Source of the DNA: Geodermatophilus aquaeductus | GTDB lineage: Bacteria > Actinomycetota > Actinomycetes > Mycobacteriales > Geodermatophilaceae | Reading direction: 5' to 3' | Length of the DNA stretch: 64,000 nucleotides | Assembly: GCF_900182545.1 (NCBI RefSeq) | Contig: NZ_FXTJ01000008.1 | Location: 62,001-126,000, forward strand | In this document: piece after piece, positions 16,483 to 30,846 of the stretch | Layout: each line of letters opens with the position of its first letter | Position numbering within the stretch: the stretch's first letter is position 1 | Program-made: the position numbers and the translations under genes | The notes under the pieces: model-generated | What the model saw: the letters and a program-made list of their open reading frames with translations, nothing else | Database searches by the model: none | What the model was told of the DNA's origin: nothing

Positions 16483-16659
16483 CCCGTCCTCCCGACCGTC
16501 AGCCTGCGGCCTGCAGGTCGATGACCACCGTGACCTCCCCGGGCCGCCGGGGCGCATCCCCGGCCCCCCCGGGTCGACCCCACGGTCCACCTCCCGAGCC
16601 GGGTCGGACAACAACCGGTGACGCGGTGCCCGGGGAGCGGCCTCGTAAGGTCCTCCGGC

Positions 16660-17826
16660 ATGCGGCCCGCGGCGTCGGTCGACTCGGCGAGGAGCTGGGG
16701 CGTCGTCGCCGCGGCGTTCGCGGGGATGTTCGCCTCGTTCGGGATCGCCTACTCCTTCGGGGCCTTCCTCGAGCCGATGGCGGAGGAGTTCGGCGCCGGC
16801 CGCGGCGCGACGTCGGCCTTCTTCGCCCTGACCTCGCTCACCTACTTCGGCCTCGGCGCCCTGAGCGGCGTCGCGGTGGACCGCTACGGCCCGCGGCGGG
16901 TGCTGCTCGTCGGTGCCGTCGCGCTCGGGGCCGGGCTGGCCGCCACCTCGCAGGCCGGCGAGCTGTGGATCGGGCTGGTCACCTACGGCCTGGGTGTCGG
17001 CATCGGCGTGGCCTGCGCCTACGTCCCGATGGTGGCGGTCGTCGGCGGGTGGTTCGAGCGACGGCGCACGCTCGCGATCGGGGTGGCGGTGACCGGGATC
17101 GGCCTGGGCACACTCATCGTCGCGCCGCTGGCCGCCGCGCTGATCGAGGAGTTCGGGTGGCGGGACACCCACCTCCTGCTCGGGGCGGCCGGGGCGGCGG
17201 TGCTGGGGGTCTGCGCGCTGGTCGTCCGCAGCCCGCCGGTGCGGCCGGGACCGGCGGCGCTGACGCTGGGCGAGGCGGTGCGCAACCGTGACTACCGGCG
17301 GCTGTACCTGGCGTCGGGGCTGCTGTCCGTCGCGCTGTTCGTGCCGTTCGTGCACCTGCCCGGGTTCGCCGAGGAGGCCGGGGCCGACCGGGTCGCGGCC
17401 GCGGCGCTGGTCGGGGTGATCGGGGCCGCGAGCACCGCCGGCCGGCTGGTGCTCGGGGTCGTCGCGGCGCGGACGGGTGCGCTGCGCGCCTTCCGCTGGT
17501 GCTTCCTCACGATGGGCGCGAGCTTCGCCCTGTGGGCCCTCGACGGCGGGTACGGCGTGCTCGTCGTCTTCGCCGTCGTGCTGGGGATCGGCTACGGCGG
17601 CTTCGTCGCCCTCGGGCCGGCCGTCGTCGCCGAGCGGTTCGGCACCACCCGGCTCGGCGGGCTGCTGGGGCTGCTCTACACCAGCGCCGGCATCGGCTCG
17701 GCGGTCGGCGCTCCGCTCGCCGGCGCGGCGGTCGACGCCACCGGCTCCTACGTCCCGGCCATCGCCGGGTGCCTCGTCCTCGGGCTGGCCGGCTATCTGA
17801 CGGTGCTCACCGTCGGGCGCCGGTGA
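16660..17826 (+). CDS. MFS transporter, monocarboxylate/OFA-like
   Basis: 388-residue major facilitator with about 12 hydrophobic helices and the loop-2 motif GVAVDRYGPRRV after helix 2. The N-terminal signature (AFAGMFASFGIAYSFGAFLEPM) and the tightly packed Gly-rich helices resemble monocarboxylate/oxalate-formate carriers (MCT/OFA). Substrate unknown; a small organic acid is plausible. Start ATG 16660 lies eight bases after TAAGGT (16646-16651) with no ribosome-binding site, suggesting a leaderless message; a GTG at 16618 would add 14 polar residues. It lies just upstream of the PHA-type gene block in the same direction. Confidence 0.85.
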   Translation: MRPAASVDSARSWGVVAAAFAGMFASFGIAYSFGAFLEPMAEEFGAGRGATSAFFALTSLTYFGLGALSGVAVDRYGPRRVLLVGAVALGAGLAATSQAGELWIGLVTYGLGVGIGVACAYVPMVAVVGGWFERRRTLAIGVAVTGIGLGTLIVAPLAAALIEEFGWRDTHLLLGAAGAAVLGVCALVVRSPPVRPGPAALTLGEAVRNRDYRRLYLASGLLSVALFVPFVHLPGFAEEAGADRVAAAALVGVIGAASTAGRLVLGVVAARTGALRAFRWCFLTMGASFALWALDGGYGVLVVFAVVLGIGYGGFVALGPAVVAERFGTTRLGGLLGLLYTSAGIGSAVGAPLAGAAVDATGSYVPAIAGCLVLGLAGYLTVLTVGRR

Positions 17827-17848
17827 GCACCGCGCGCGCCGTCCCGGT

Positions 17849-17877
17849 TTGCACGGCCGCCCCGACCGCAGGATGCT
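17849..17877 (+). promoter_or_regulatory. Candidate promoter of the phaB-ACC-KAS operon
   Basis: TTGCAC (17849-17854) and GATGCT (17872-17877) separated by 17 bases. Transcription would start ~90 bases before the phaB GTG. Only this site in the 147-bp gap looks sigma-70-like. Confidence 0.4.
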
Positions 17878-17973
17878 TCCCCGTACCCGATGCCGGAGCA
17901 GGCGGCGTCATGGGATGGACACCGACTCCCGTCCTCGGGTGAGGCGCTCGCGCCCCTCTCCCGAGGAGGACCC

Positions 17974-18789
17974 GTGACAGCTACCCAGACGAGCACGGTC
18001 AGGTCCGGCGACAAGCTGCTCGGCCGGGTCGCCTTCGTGACCGGCGGGACCCGGGGGATCGGTGCGGCGATCTGCCGCAGCCTCGCCTCCCAGGGCGCCG
18101 AGGTCGCGGCCGGCTTCAGCGGCAACCAGGAGGCGGCCGACGCCTTCTGCGCGGACGTCAACACGACGTACCCCGACAGCCACGCCACGGTGCACCGCGG
18201 TGACATCGGGTCCGCCGACGACTGCCGCCGCACCGTCGGCGAGGTGATCGAGGGGCACGGCCGGCTCGACATCCTCGTCAACAACGCGGGCATCACCGCC
18301 GACAAGACCGTGCTCAAGATGGTCGACGAGGACTGGCGGCGCGTCCTGGACGTCAACCTGTCCGGCGCCTTCTACCTCTCCCAGGCCGCGCTCCGGCACA
18401 TGGTCGAGCGGGGCAGCGGGCGCATCGTCATGGTGTCCTCGGTGATCGGCGAGACCGGCGGCATCGGGCAGGTCAACTACGCCTCCGCCAAGTCCGGGCT
18501 GTTCGGTCTGACCAAGACCCTCGCCCGCGAGGCCGCCATGCAGGTCCAGCGGTCCGGCAACACCGACGGGATCGGGATCACCGTCAACGCCGTGACCCCG
18601 GGATACGTGGCCACCGAGATGCTGGCCACCGTGCCGGCCAAGGTGCTCGACGGTCTGCGGGCCAAGATCCCCCTCGGGCGGCTCGGTGAGCCGGAGGAGA
18701 TCGGGCGCGTCGTCCACTTCCTCGCCGCCGACGCGTCGTCCTACATCACGGGCCAGGTCTGGGGGGTCAACGGCGGCCTGGACATGTAG
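17974..18789 (+). CDS. phaB: Acetoacetyl-CoA reductase-like SDR (PhaB/FabG)
   Basis: 271-residue short-chain dehydrogenase. It has the cofactor motif TGGTRGIG, NNAG, and the Ser-Tyr-Lys triad in SSVIGETGGIGQVNYASAKSG. Similarity in style is to PhaB/FabG, which reduce 3-ketoacyl-CoA or -ACP with NADPH. The context (carboxylase, ketosynthase III, PHA synthase) favours acetoacetyl-CoA to (R)-3-hydroxybutyryl-CoA. A short insertion (QVQRSGNTDGIGI) precedes the second-half strand. Start GTG 17974 follows GAGGAGGA at ideal spacing. It is the first gene of a tandem three-gene unit (spacings 56 and 22 bp). Confidence 0.85.
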   Translation: MTATQTSTVRSGDKLLGRVAFVTGGTRGIGAAICRSLASQGAEVAAGFSGNQEAADAFCADVNTTYPDSHATVHRGDIGSADDCRRTVGEVIEGHGRLDILVNNAGITADKTVLKMVDEDWRRVLDVNLSGAFYLSQAALRHMVERGSGRIVMVSSVIGETGGIGQVNYASAKSGLFGLTKTLAREAAMQVQRSGNTDGIGITVNAVTPGYVATEMLATVPAKVLDGLRAKIPLGRLGEPEEIGRVVHFLAADASSYITGQVWGVNGGLDM

Positions 18790-18845
18790 GCGCCGCCCGT
18801 CCGCCCCCGCCGACGACGGGGGACCACCGACAGGAGGGTGCCGGC

Positions 18846-24356
<5,511 letters not shown>

Positions 24357-24378
24357 CAGACCCTCAGAGAGGACCACC

Positions 24379-26337
24379 GTGAACGCCTTCGTCCTGAACC
24401 GACACGGTTCCCTGGTGTTCCCGTCCAGCGTCATGCCGCAGCTGGACTTCTCGACGATGGAGTCGCTCGACCAGCTCGACACCGTCATCCGTCGCGACTT
24501 CGAGACCAAGGCCCCCAGCGGCAGCGACATCCTGGACCGGATCCGGACGGAGGGCTACGACAGCCGGTACGCCCTGATGCGCGACCTGGCGCTCAACCTG
24601 TTCTGGACCAACCGCTTCTCGATCACCATGTACGACAAGCGGCCGACCCGGTGGGCGGACGTGCCGCGGACCCGGTCCGACGTCTTCCTGCCGGTCCTGC
24701 AGCCGTGGGAGGACGGCGAGACCAAGGTCGCCGCCGTCGAGTCGGCCTACCCGACGCTGCCTCCCCGGTGGGACGCCGACGTCGAGGACGGGATCTTCGG
24801 CGTCCTGTTCGACGTCTTCGGCCACCGCAAGCACCACGCGACCACGCTGCCGGCCGTCAAGCCGACCGTCGCGGAGTTCCTGCAGGACCCGGGCAACCTC
24901 ACCTTCCGGCTGCCCGCCTACGACCCCGACTTCCCGGTGTACGACTACGACGACGTGCTCGACTGCCGGGAGGACGTGCCCGAGCTCGAGGCGCTGCACC
25001 GCTGGGCGATGGTCCTGCACAACCAGTACCCGTGGGACCGGGCCGCGGTGGAGCTCGCCCGCGCCGACCAGCTCGCCGACGACGACTACGTCGTCGCGTT
25101 CCACCCGCGGGACCGGGAGGTCCGCGACTTCCTCCGCCGCCTCGGCGCCGGCGCCACGGGCCGGCCGCGCCCGGTGCCCCGGGAGTCGCGGCAGCCGGTG
25201 CGGCCGTTCCCCGCGGTGGACGTCCGCCGGCAGTTCACCGTCATGCCGCGCCTGGAGTGCCTGGTGGCCGTCCACGGCGACCAGGTCTGCACCAACGACG
25301 ACGTGGTGCGCAACTCCGCCTACAACTGGTCGCCGATGAGCGCCGACGAGATCCGGGAGAAGACCGGCGTCGAGGAGCGCCGCTACACCTCGCTCAGCCT
25401 GGAGGAGCTCGCCCTCCAGGCGGCCGAGGCGGCCCTGGCGAAGGCGGGGCGCGGGCCGGAGGAGATCGGCGGCGTCCTGGTGTGCACCTGCACCAGCTCG
25501 CGGCTGATCCCGTCGCTGGCCACCTACCTGTGCGGCCAGCTGGGCATCTACCAGACCCACGCCGCCTACGACCTCGTCGCGGCCTGCGCCGGCATGCCCT
25601 ACGGCCTGGCCGAGGCCGCCCGGCTGCTGCAGGAGGTGGAGCGACCGGTCCTGGTGGTGTGTGCCGAGAAGTTCTCCGACAAGATCGGCAACGTCCGGCC
25701 CTCGCGCATGCTGTTCGCCGACGGCGCGGCCGCCATGGTCGTGGGACCGGCCGCCGACGGGCAGGCCCCCGACTTCGACTACCTGCAGACCTACGCCAGC
25801 GGGCCGGCGAGCGAGGTCAACTCGATCATCTGGCCGAACCCGGAGTTCGACAACAACATCACGGTGTTCGGCCCGCAGGTGAAGGCGCTCGCCGGCCGGT
25901 ACCTCACCCAGATGATCGAGGAGATCGGCGCCCTGCCCGCCCCCGACGGCGCGGCGGGGTCGTTGCTGGACAGCATCGACCTGATCGTCCCCCACCAGGC
26001 GAACAAGACGATGGTGCTGCAGCTCGCCGAGCGGGCCGGGCTCGGCGCCGACCGCCTGTACTTCAACATCGAGAGGACCGGCAACGCCTCGTCGGCGAGC
26101 ATCCCGCTGGCGATCCACGACGCGGTCCGCGACGGGGTGATCACCGAGCCGGTGCGCGTGTTCGCGCCCGGCTTCGGGGCCGGGGCCGTGGCCGGCTACG
26201 CGGTGATGCGGGTCGACCCCGCCGTGGTCCAGGTCCAGGGCGCCGCCGCCCCGGGCGCCGCTCCGGAGGAGCCGGCGTCCACCGCCGCGACCGAGCGCGG
26301 GCCGGCGTCCGAGGAGATGCGCGAGGCGTTCACCTGA
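24379..26337 (+). CDS. 3-ketoacyl synthase III (FabH/NphT7-like) with extra N-domain
   Basis: 652-residue condensing enzyme. Residues 289-~620 align with a full FabH: nucleophile Cys403 in LVAACAGMPYG (114 residues into the domain; Cys112 in E. coli FabH), His539 in VPHQANK and Asn569 in RTGNASS; the 30-residue His-Asn gap equals that of FabH. The first 288 residues form an extra domain of no family I know, rich in Asp/Trp/Tyr (RWADVPRTRSDVFLP, FGHRKHHATTLP). Next to an acetyl-CoA carboxylase and PhaB, malonyl-CoA plus acetyl-CoA to acetoacetyl-CoA is the likely reaction, as in NphT7. GTG start with AGAGAGGA upstream. Confidence 0.87.
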   Translation: MNAFVLNRHGSLVFPSSVMPQLDFSTMESLDQLDTVIRRDFETKAPSGSDILDRIRTEGYDSRYALMRDLALNLFWTNRFSITMYDKRPTRWADVPRTRSDVFLPVLQPWEDGETKVAAVESAYPTLPPRWDADVEDGIFGVLFDVFGHRKHHATTLPAVKPTVAEFLQDPGNLTFRLPAYDPDFPVYDYDDVLDCREDVPELEALHRWAMVLHNQYPWDRAAVELARADQLADDDYVVAFHPRDREVRDFLRRLGAGATGRPRPVPRESRQPVRPFPAVDVRRQFTVMPRLECLVAVHGDQVCTNDDVVRNSAYNWSPMSADEIREKTGVEERRYTSLSLEELALQAAEAALAKAGRGPEEIGGVLVCTCTSSRLIPSLATYLCGQLGIYQTHAAYDLVAACAGMPYGLAEAARLLQEVERPVLVVCAEKFSDKIGNVRPSRMLFADGAAAMVVGPAADGQAPDFDYLQTYASGPASEVNSIIWPNPEFDNNITVFGPQVKALAGRYLTQMIEEIGALPAPDGAAGSLLDSIDLIVPHQANKTMVLQLAERAGLGADRLYFNIERTGNASSASIPLAIHDAVRDGVITEPVRVFAPGFGAGAVAGYAVMRVDPAVVQVQGAAAPGAAPEEPASTAATERGPASEEMREAFT

Positions 26338-26371
26338 CGCCGGCCCGCCCCCGGCCTCAGCCCGGCCGGCG
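26338..26371. terminator. Weak bidirectional hairpin between KAS III gene and phaC
   Basis: 8-bp inverted repeat (26338-26345 with 26364-26371) right after the ketosynthase stop, overlapping the last codons of convergent phaC. Confidence 0.35.
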
Positions 26372-28099
26372 GTCCAGGACGTAGGAACCCGGGGCCGGCT
26401 CCAGGGGCGGGTGCGCCGCGCTGCCCCGTGCCGTCGGCGCCGGCACCTCGTCGCCGGAGCGCTCGAGCAGCCACTCCGCCCACGGCTCCCACCAGCTGCC
26501 GGTGTGCCGCTCGGCGGAGGCGCGCCAGGCCTCGGGATCCGGGCCCGGCTCCCCGCCGGTCCAGTAGTGCGCCTTCGGGTTGCCCGGCGGGTTGACCAGG
26601 CTCTGGATGTGCCCGCTGTGGCTGAGCACGAAGGTGCTCGGCCCGGACAGCAGCTGCGTCGTCCGGTAGCAGCCGGCCCAGGGGGTGAGGTGGTCGGTGA
26701 GGGCGCCGGTGACGAAGGTCGGCAGGGTGATCCGGCTCAGGTGGACCGGGGTGCCGAGCACGCGCATCGCTCCCGGCCGGACCAGGGCGTTGGTCCCGAA
26801 GATCTCCAGGAACTGCTCGTGCAGCCGCGCGGGCAGGTTGGTGCCGTCGGCGTTCCAGGCGAGGATGTCGAACGCCGGCGGGTCCTCGCCCATCAGCCAC
26901 TGGTTGACCAGGTAGTTGAAGACCAGGTCGTCGGGGCGCATCCAGCTGAACACCGACCCCATCTCGCGGGCGCTGATGACCCCGCGCCGGCGCGAGTTCC
27001 GGCGGGCGAGCTCCATCAGGCGGGGGCCGGAGAAGGCGCCGAGCGGCGCCCGGCTGGAGAAGTCGAGCAGCGTCACCGCGTAGCCGGCGGCGGTCACCCG
27101 GTCGTCGCCGGTCGCGGCGAGGTGGTTGAGCGCCGTCGTCATGAGCTGCCCGCCGGCGCACAGGCCGAGCATCGTGACGTCGGGGGAGCCGGTGATCTCG
27201 GTCGCGACGTCGATCGAGTCGACGACGCGCTGCGCGTAGGTGTCCAGGCCCCACTCGGCCTGCTCCGCGGTGGGGTTGCGCCAGCTGATCATGAAGACCT
27301 GCAGGCCCCGGCTCACCGCGTACTCGACCAGGCTGCGTCCCGGCCGCAGGTCCAGGAAGTAGAAGCGGCCGATGGGGGGCGGCACGATGACCAGCGGGCG
27401 CTGCCGGACGCGCGGCGTCGTCGGCGCGTACTGGATGATCTCGACGACCTCGTCGCGGTGGACGACGGCGCCCGGTGAGATCCCCAGGTCCTTCCCGACG
27501 GTGAACGCGCCGCGGTCGGTCTGGGTGGGCAGGCCGCCGTTGTGCCGCAGGTCGTCGAGCATGTGCCCGAGTCCGCGCAGGACGCTGCGGCCGCCGGTGT
27601 CGAAGGCCCGCTTCAGCGCGGCCGGGTTGCCGAGCAGCGTGTTGGTCGGCGCCAGGGCGCTGGTGACCGCGTTCAGCGCGAACCGCGCCTGCTCGACCTC
27701 GCGCCAGTCGGCTCCGCGGGCCTCGTAGGCGTCGACGAGGCCGTCCAGCGACCGGGTCACCGCCAGGTAGGACTGGGCCAGCCGGCGGTACCCGGGATGG
27801 GTCGACCAGGCCGGATCGGCGAAGCGCCTGTCCCGGGGGGAGGGGGCGATCTCGTCGGTGCCGCGGAGGATGCGCACCGAGTCCCGTCCGAGCCGGGTGG
27901 CCTCCCGGGCGAGGGGCACCGGCTGGGCGAGCGTGGCGAGCACCGCCCGGGCGATGCCGCGCGAGGTGGGCACACCGACCGGTTCGCCGCTCTCCACCGA
28001 GGCCAGCGCCTCGGACTCCGACCGCGGCACCGGCGGCTCCGGAGCGGTCCGCCCCCTGGCGGAGCCGGTGTCGTGTGGTGCCGGCCTGGTGGTCGTCAC
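26357..28099 (-). CDS. phaC: Polyhydroxyalkanoate synthase, class I-like
   Basis: 580-residue polymerase that joins (R)-3-hydroxyacyl-CoA into polyester on granules. The lipase-like box GLCAGGQ holds the catalytic Cys (Cys replaces Ser in the GxCxG motif), the Asp lies in GALTDHLTPW and the His in HSGHIQSLVNPPGNPK. An N-terminal ~220-residue domain and the conserved PLVIVPPPIGRFY and ISWRNP segments fit class I enzymes active alone on short-chain monomers. The GTG at 28099 is chosen because GAGGAGG lies five bases upstream; GTG 28126 would add nine residues. A CRP-like site lies just upstream. It is convergent with the phaB-ACC-KAS unit. Confidence 0.93.
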   Translation of the reverse strand: MTTTRPAPHDTGSARGRTAPEPPVPRSESEALASVESGEPVGVPTSRGIARAVLATLAQPVPLAREATRLGRDSVRILRGTDEIAPSPRDRRFADPAWSTHPGYRRLAQSYLAVTRSLDGLVDAYEARGADWREVEQARFALNAVTSALAPTNTLLGNPAALKRAFDTGGRSVLRGLGHMLDDLRHNGGLPTQTDRGAFTVGKDLGISPGAVVHRDEVVEIIQYAPTTPRVRQRPLVIVPPPIGRFYFLDLRPGRSLVEYAVSRGLQVFMISWRNPTAEQAEWGLDTYAQRVVDSIDVATEITGSPDVTMLGLCAGGQLMTTALNHLAATGDDRVTAAGYAVTLLDFSSRAPLGAFSGPRLMELARRNSRRRGVISAREMGSVFSWMRPDDLVFNYLVNQWLMGEDPPAFDILAWNADGTNLPARLHEQFLEIFGTNALVRPGAMRVLGTPVHLSRITLPTFVTGALTDHLTPWAGCYRTTQLLSGPSTFVLSHSGHIQSLVNPPGNPKAHYWTGGEPGPDPEAWRASAERHTGSWWEPWAEWLLERSGDEVPAPTARGSAAHPPLEPAPGSYVLDRRPG

Positions 28100-28111
28100 G
28101 GCGGCCTCCTC

Positions 28112-28127
28112 TGTGACGTAGGTCACT
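28112..28127 (-). promoter_or_regulatory. CRP/GlxR-like operator upstream of phaC
   Basis: TGTGA-N6-TCACT matches nine of ten conserved positions of the actinobacterial cAMP-receptor consensus TGTGA-N6-TCACA. It ends 12 bp before the chosen phaC start and would overlap the ribosome-binding or transcription-start region. Confidence 0.5.
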
Positions 28128-28210
28128 CGATGCCCCGACGGTAGCCGGTCCGGCGGCGCTCGCGGACGGCCCGGAGGCTGCCGTCTGCGACACCCCGCCG
28201 CTCCTCCCGG

Positions 28211-29701
28211 TCAGCCCGAGTGGCGCCAGCTCCGGCCGTCGCGGGCGACGAGCGAGTCGGCCTCCGGCGGTCCCCAGGTGGCCGCCTGGTACAGCGGGAT
28301 GGGCCGCGCGTCGTCGGCCCAGTACCGCATCACCGGGTCGACGATGCGCCAGGACCGGCCGACCTCGTCGGCGCGGATGAACAGGGTGGGGTCGCCGATG
28401 AGGGCGTCGAGGATGACCCGCTCGTAGGCGTCGGGGGACTGCTCGTCGAAGCTCTCGTAGGAGAAGTCCATGGACGCCTTCTGCACGCGGAAGGCGTGGC
28501 CGGGCACCTTGGCGCCGAAGCGCAGACTCAGGCCCTCGTCGGGCTGCACGCGCACGATCAGGGCGTCGGGCTCCAGCCCCTGGCCCCTCCCGGGGAACAG
28601 CGGGAGCTGCGGAGGGCGGCGGAACTCCATGGCCACCTCGGTGAGCCGCGCCGGCAGCCGCTTGCCGGTGCGCACGTAGACCGGCACGCCGGTCCACCGC
28701 CAGTTCTGGACCTCCAGCCGCATCGCCACGAAGGTCTCGGTCGCGCTCAGGGGATCGACCCCGGGCTCGTCGCGGTAGCCGGGCATCAGGTCCTCGCGCG
28801 TGCCGCCGCGGGTGTACTGGCCGCGCACCGCGTTCGCCGCGATCTCCGCCTCGTCGTCCAGCGGCTGGATCGCGCGCAGCAGCTTCACCTTCTCGTCGCG
28901 GATCGCCTCCGGGTGGAAGGAGGTGGGCGGCTCCATGAGGAAGAGGGAGAGGACCTGCAGGACGTGGTTCTGGACGATGTCGCGCATGGCGCCGGTGGTC
29001 TCGTAGAACCCGCCCCGGTCGCCGACGCCGAGGGTCTCGGCGACGGTGATCTGCACGTTGTCCACCCAGGTGCGGTTCCAGATGGGCTCGAAGATCGAGT
29101 TGGCGAACCGCAGCGCGAGCAGGTTCTGCACGGTCTCCTTGGCGAGGTAGTGGTCGATCCGGAAGATCTGCTCCTCGACGAACGCCGAGGACAGCTCCGC
29201 GTAGAGCTCCCGGGCGCTGGTCTCGTCCCAGCCGAACGGCTTCTCCACCACCGCGCGGACGAAGCCCTCGCCGGCGGGCACGGACAGCCCCGCCTTGCCC
29301 AGGCTCATCGCGATCGGCCCGAACAGGCGGGGCGGCGTCGCCAGGTAGTAGACCCGGCTGCCCGCGGTCCCGTGCCGGGCGTCGCACTCGGCCAGCACCT
29401 CGGCCAGGCGCTGGTAGGTGGCCGGGTCGTCGTAGCCGCCGTGGACGTAGCGGGCCGCTTGCGTGAGCTCGGTCCAGCGCGGGTGGTCCTCCCCGGACAC
29501 GCTGCGCCGGCACAGGTCCCCGAACTCGGCGTCGGTCATGGGGGTGCGGGCGACGCCGACCAGCGCGACCTCGGGCGGCAGGGCCCCGTAGCCGGCCAGC
29601 CGCTCGAGCGCCGGCAGCAGTTTGCGCGCGGTGAGGTCACCGGAGGCGCCGAAGATCACCAGGACGCACGGCGGGGAGCGGCGGTCGGCATCGACGTTCA
29701 T
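28211..29701 (-). CDS. zwf: Glucose-6-phosphate 1-dehydrogenase
   Basis: 496-residue first enzyme of the oxidative pentose phosphate pathway, making NADPH. The dinucleotide motif FGASGDLTARKLLPAL starts at about residue 17, the catalytic signature RIDHYLAKE carries the active-site His, and EKPFGWD and VQNHVLQVLSLFLMEPP are conserved. Full length for the family. It is the gene upstream of phaC on the same strand with a 111-bp gap; the position suggests NADPH supply for the reductase of the polymer pathway, although zwf also serves general metabolism. Not accompanied by OpcA, Gnd or Tal here. Confidence 0.96.
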   Translation of the reverse strand: MNVDADRRSPPCVLVIFGASGDLTARKLLPALERLAGYGALPPEVALVGVARTPMTDAEFGDLCRRSVSGEDHPRWTELTQAARYVHGGYDDPATYQRLAEVLAECDARHGTAGSRVYYLATPPRLFGPIAMSLGKAGLSVPAGEGFVRAVVEKPFGWDETSARELYAELSSAFVEEQIFRIDHYLAKETVQNLLALRFANSIFEPIWNRTWVDNVQITVAETLGVGDRGGFYETTGAMRDIVQNHVLQVLSLFLMEPPTSFHPEAIRDEKVKLLRAIQPLDDEAEIAANAVRGQYTRGGTREDLMPGYRDEPGVDPLSATETFVAMRLEVQNWRWTGVPVYVRTGKRLPARLTEVAMEFRRPPQLPLFPGRGQGLEPDALIVRVQPDEGLSLRFGAKVPGHAFRVQKASMDFSYESFDEQSPDAYERVILDALIGDPTLFIRADEVGRSWRIVDPVMRYWADDARPIPLYQAATWGPPEADSLVARDGRSWRHSG

Positions 29702-29765
29702 GCGCTGCGAGCATGCCCGGATCGCACGAGTACCGACAGGTCCCGGCCGGGTGTTCGATGAGGCG

Positions 29766-30176
29766 ATGACGCCCGCGGAGACGGTGATGGCCTTCCACCG
29801 GGCCGCGGAGCGCCGGGACGGGTCGGCCTTCCATCTCGTCTCCGAGGACCTCGTCCAGCACGCCGCGGGGCCGCAGGGCCGCGAGGGCCTGCGCCGGACC
29901 ACCGCGACGCTCGACCACGACCTGGACCGCCCGACGGCGGAGATCCACCGCGTCGTGGCCGAGGACGACCTCGTCGTCGTGCACCTCACGCTGCACGGGC
30001 GGCACGTGGCCTCGACGATGCCGCTGCTCGCCGGGCTCCCCCCGACCGGCAACGCCGTCGCGTGGGACTTCGTCCACATCTGGCGGGTCGCGGACGGGTC
30101 GATCGCCGAGCACTGGGCTTGTCGCGACGACGTCGGCCTGCTCGCGCAGGTCGGCGGCTGGCCGCGGTCCGGCTGA
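29766..30176 (+). CDS. SnoaL-like/ester cyclase fold protein
   Basis: 136-residue NTF2-like protein of the polyketide-cyclase-like SnoaL group: TPAETVMAFHRAAERRD at the start, ...LVVVHLTLHGRH and VAWDFVHIWRVADGSIAEHWACRDD near the end are typical. Most such actinobacterial proteins have no known substrate. Starts at ATG 29766, 64 bp from the divergent zwf start. GAGG lies only three bases before the ATG, so either a tight ribosome-binding site or a leaderless start (TTCGAT 29754-29759) is possible. Confidence 0.85.
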   Translation: MTPAETVMAFHRAAERRDGSAFHLVSEDLVQHAAGPQGREGLRRTTATLDHDLDRPTAEIHRVVAEDDLVVVHLTLHGRHVASTMPLLAGLPPTGNAVAWDFVHIWRVADGSIAEHWACRDDVGLLAQVGGWPRSG

Positions 30177-30270
30177 TCGGCGGACCCGCGCGCCGGCCCC
30201 GGCGCCGATGAGTCCCCGCCGCGGTCCCGGTCCCCCTTCCACGAAGCCGACCGCTCCCGGGGAGACCGAC

Positions 30271-30846
30271 ATGACCGCGACCTACACGTTCGACGTCTTC
30301 GTCAGCCTGGACGGCTACGGCGCCGCGACCGGGAACTGGACCGGCTACTGGGGCAAGCAGGGCCCCGAGCTGCTCGACCACCGCCTCGCCCTGTTCGGCG
30401 AGCGGCAGCGGATGGTCTTCGGCGCCACCACCTACCGGGCCTTCGTGGGGATGCTGGCCGCGAGCACCGAGGAGTCCGAGGTGCGCGACCCGTGGGTCAC
30501 CCGGATGACCACCATGCCCGCGACCGTCGTGTCCACGACGCTGGAGGAACCCCTCGACTGGCCGGACGCCACCCTCGTGCGGGGGAACGCCGTCGACGCC
30601 GTCGCCCGGCTCAAGGAGGAGTCGGACGTGCCGCTGCGCTCGCACGGCAGCCTGTCGATGAACCGGGCGCTCATGGCCGCCGGCCTGGTCGACCGTCTGC
30701 AGGTGACGGTCTTCCCCGTGATCACCGGCCGGACGGGGGCGGACCCCGTCTTCGCCGGTGCGGCCGACTTCGACCTGGAGCTGCTCGAGAGCCGGACGCT
30801 CGACGGCCGCGTCCAGGAGCTCGTCTACCGGCCGACCCTCCACTGA
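30271..30846 (+). CDS. Dihydrofolate reductase-family protein (RibD C-terminal-like)
   Basis: 191-residue NADPH-binding reductase of the RibD_C/DHFR-like family: TYTFDVFVSLDGYGA at the start, FGATTYRAF, SHGSLSMNRALMAAGLVDRLQVTVFPVITG near the end. These stand-alone members are common in actinobacteria and their substrates are largely unknown; true DHFR or RibD activity is unlikely without a partner domain. Start ATG follows GGGAGA. Its last 22 bases overlap the 3' end of the convergent MFS gene. Confidence 0.9.
   Translation: MTATYTFDVFVSLDGYGAATGNWTGYWGKQGPELLDHRLALFGERQRMVFGATTYRAFVGMLAASTEESEVRDPWVTRMTTMPATVVSTTLEEPLDWPDATLVRGNAVDAVARLKEESDVPLRSHGSLSMNRALMAAGLVDRLQVTVFPVITGRTGADPVFAGAADFDLELLESRTLDGRVQELVYRPTLH

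Noticed and set aside
17848..17880. GTTT at 17847-17850 as a sigma-F promoter
   Set aside because: No GGGTA follows; kept only as a sigma-70-like candidate.
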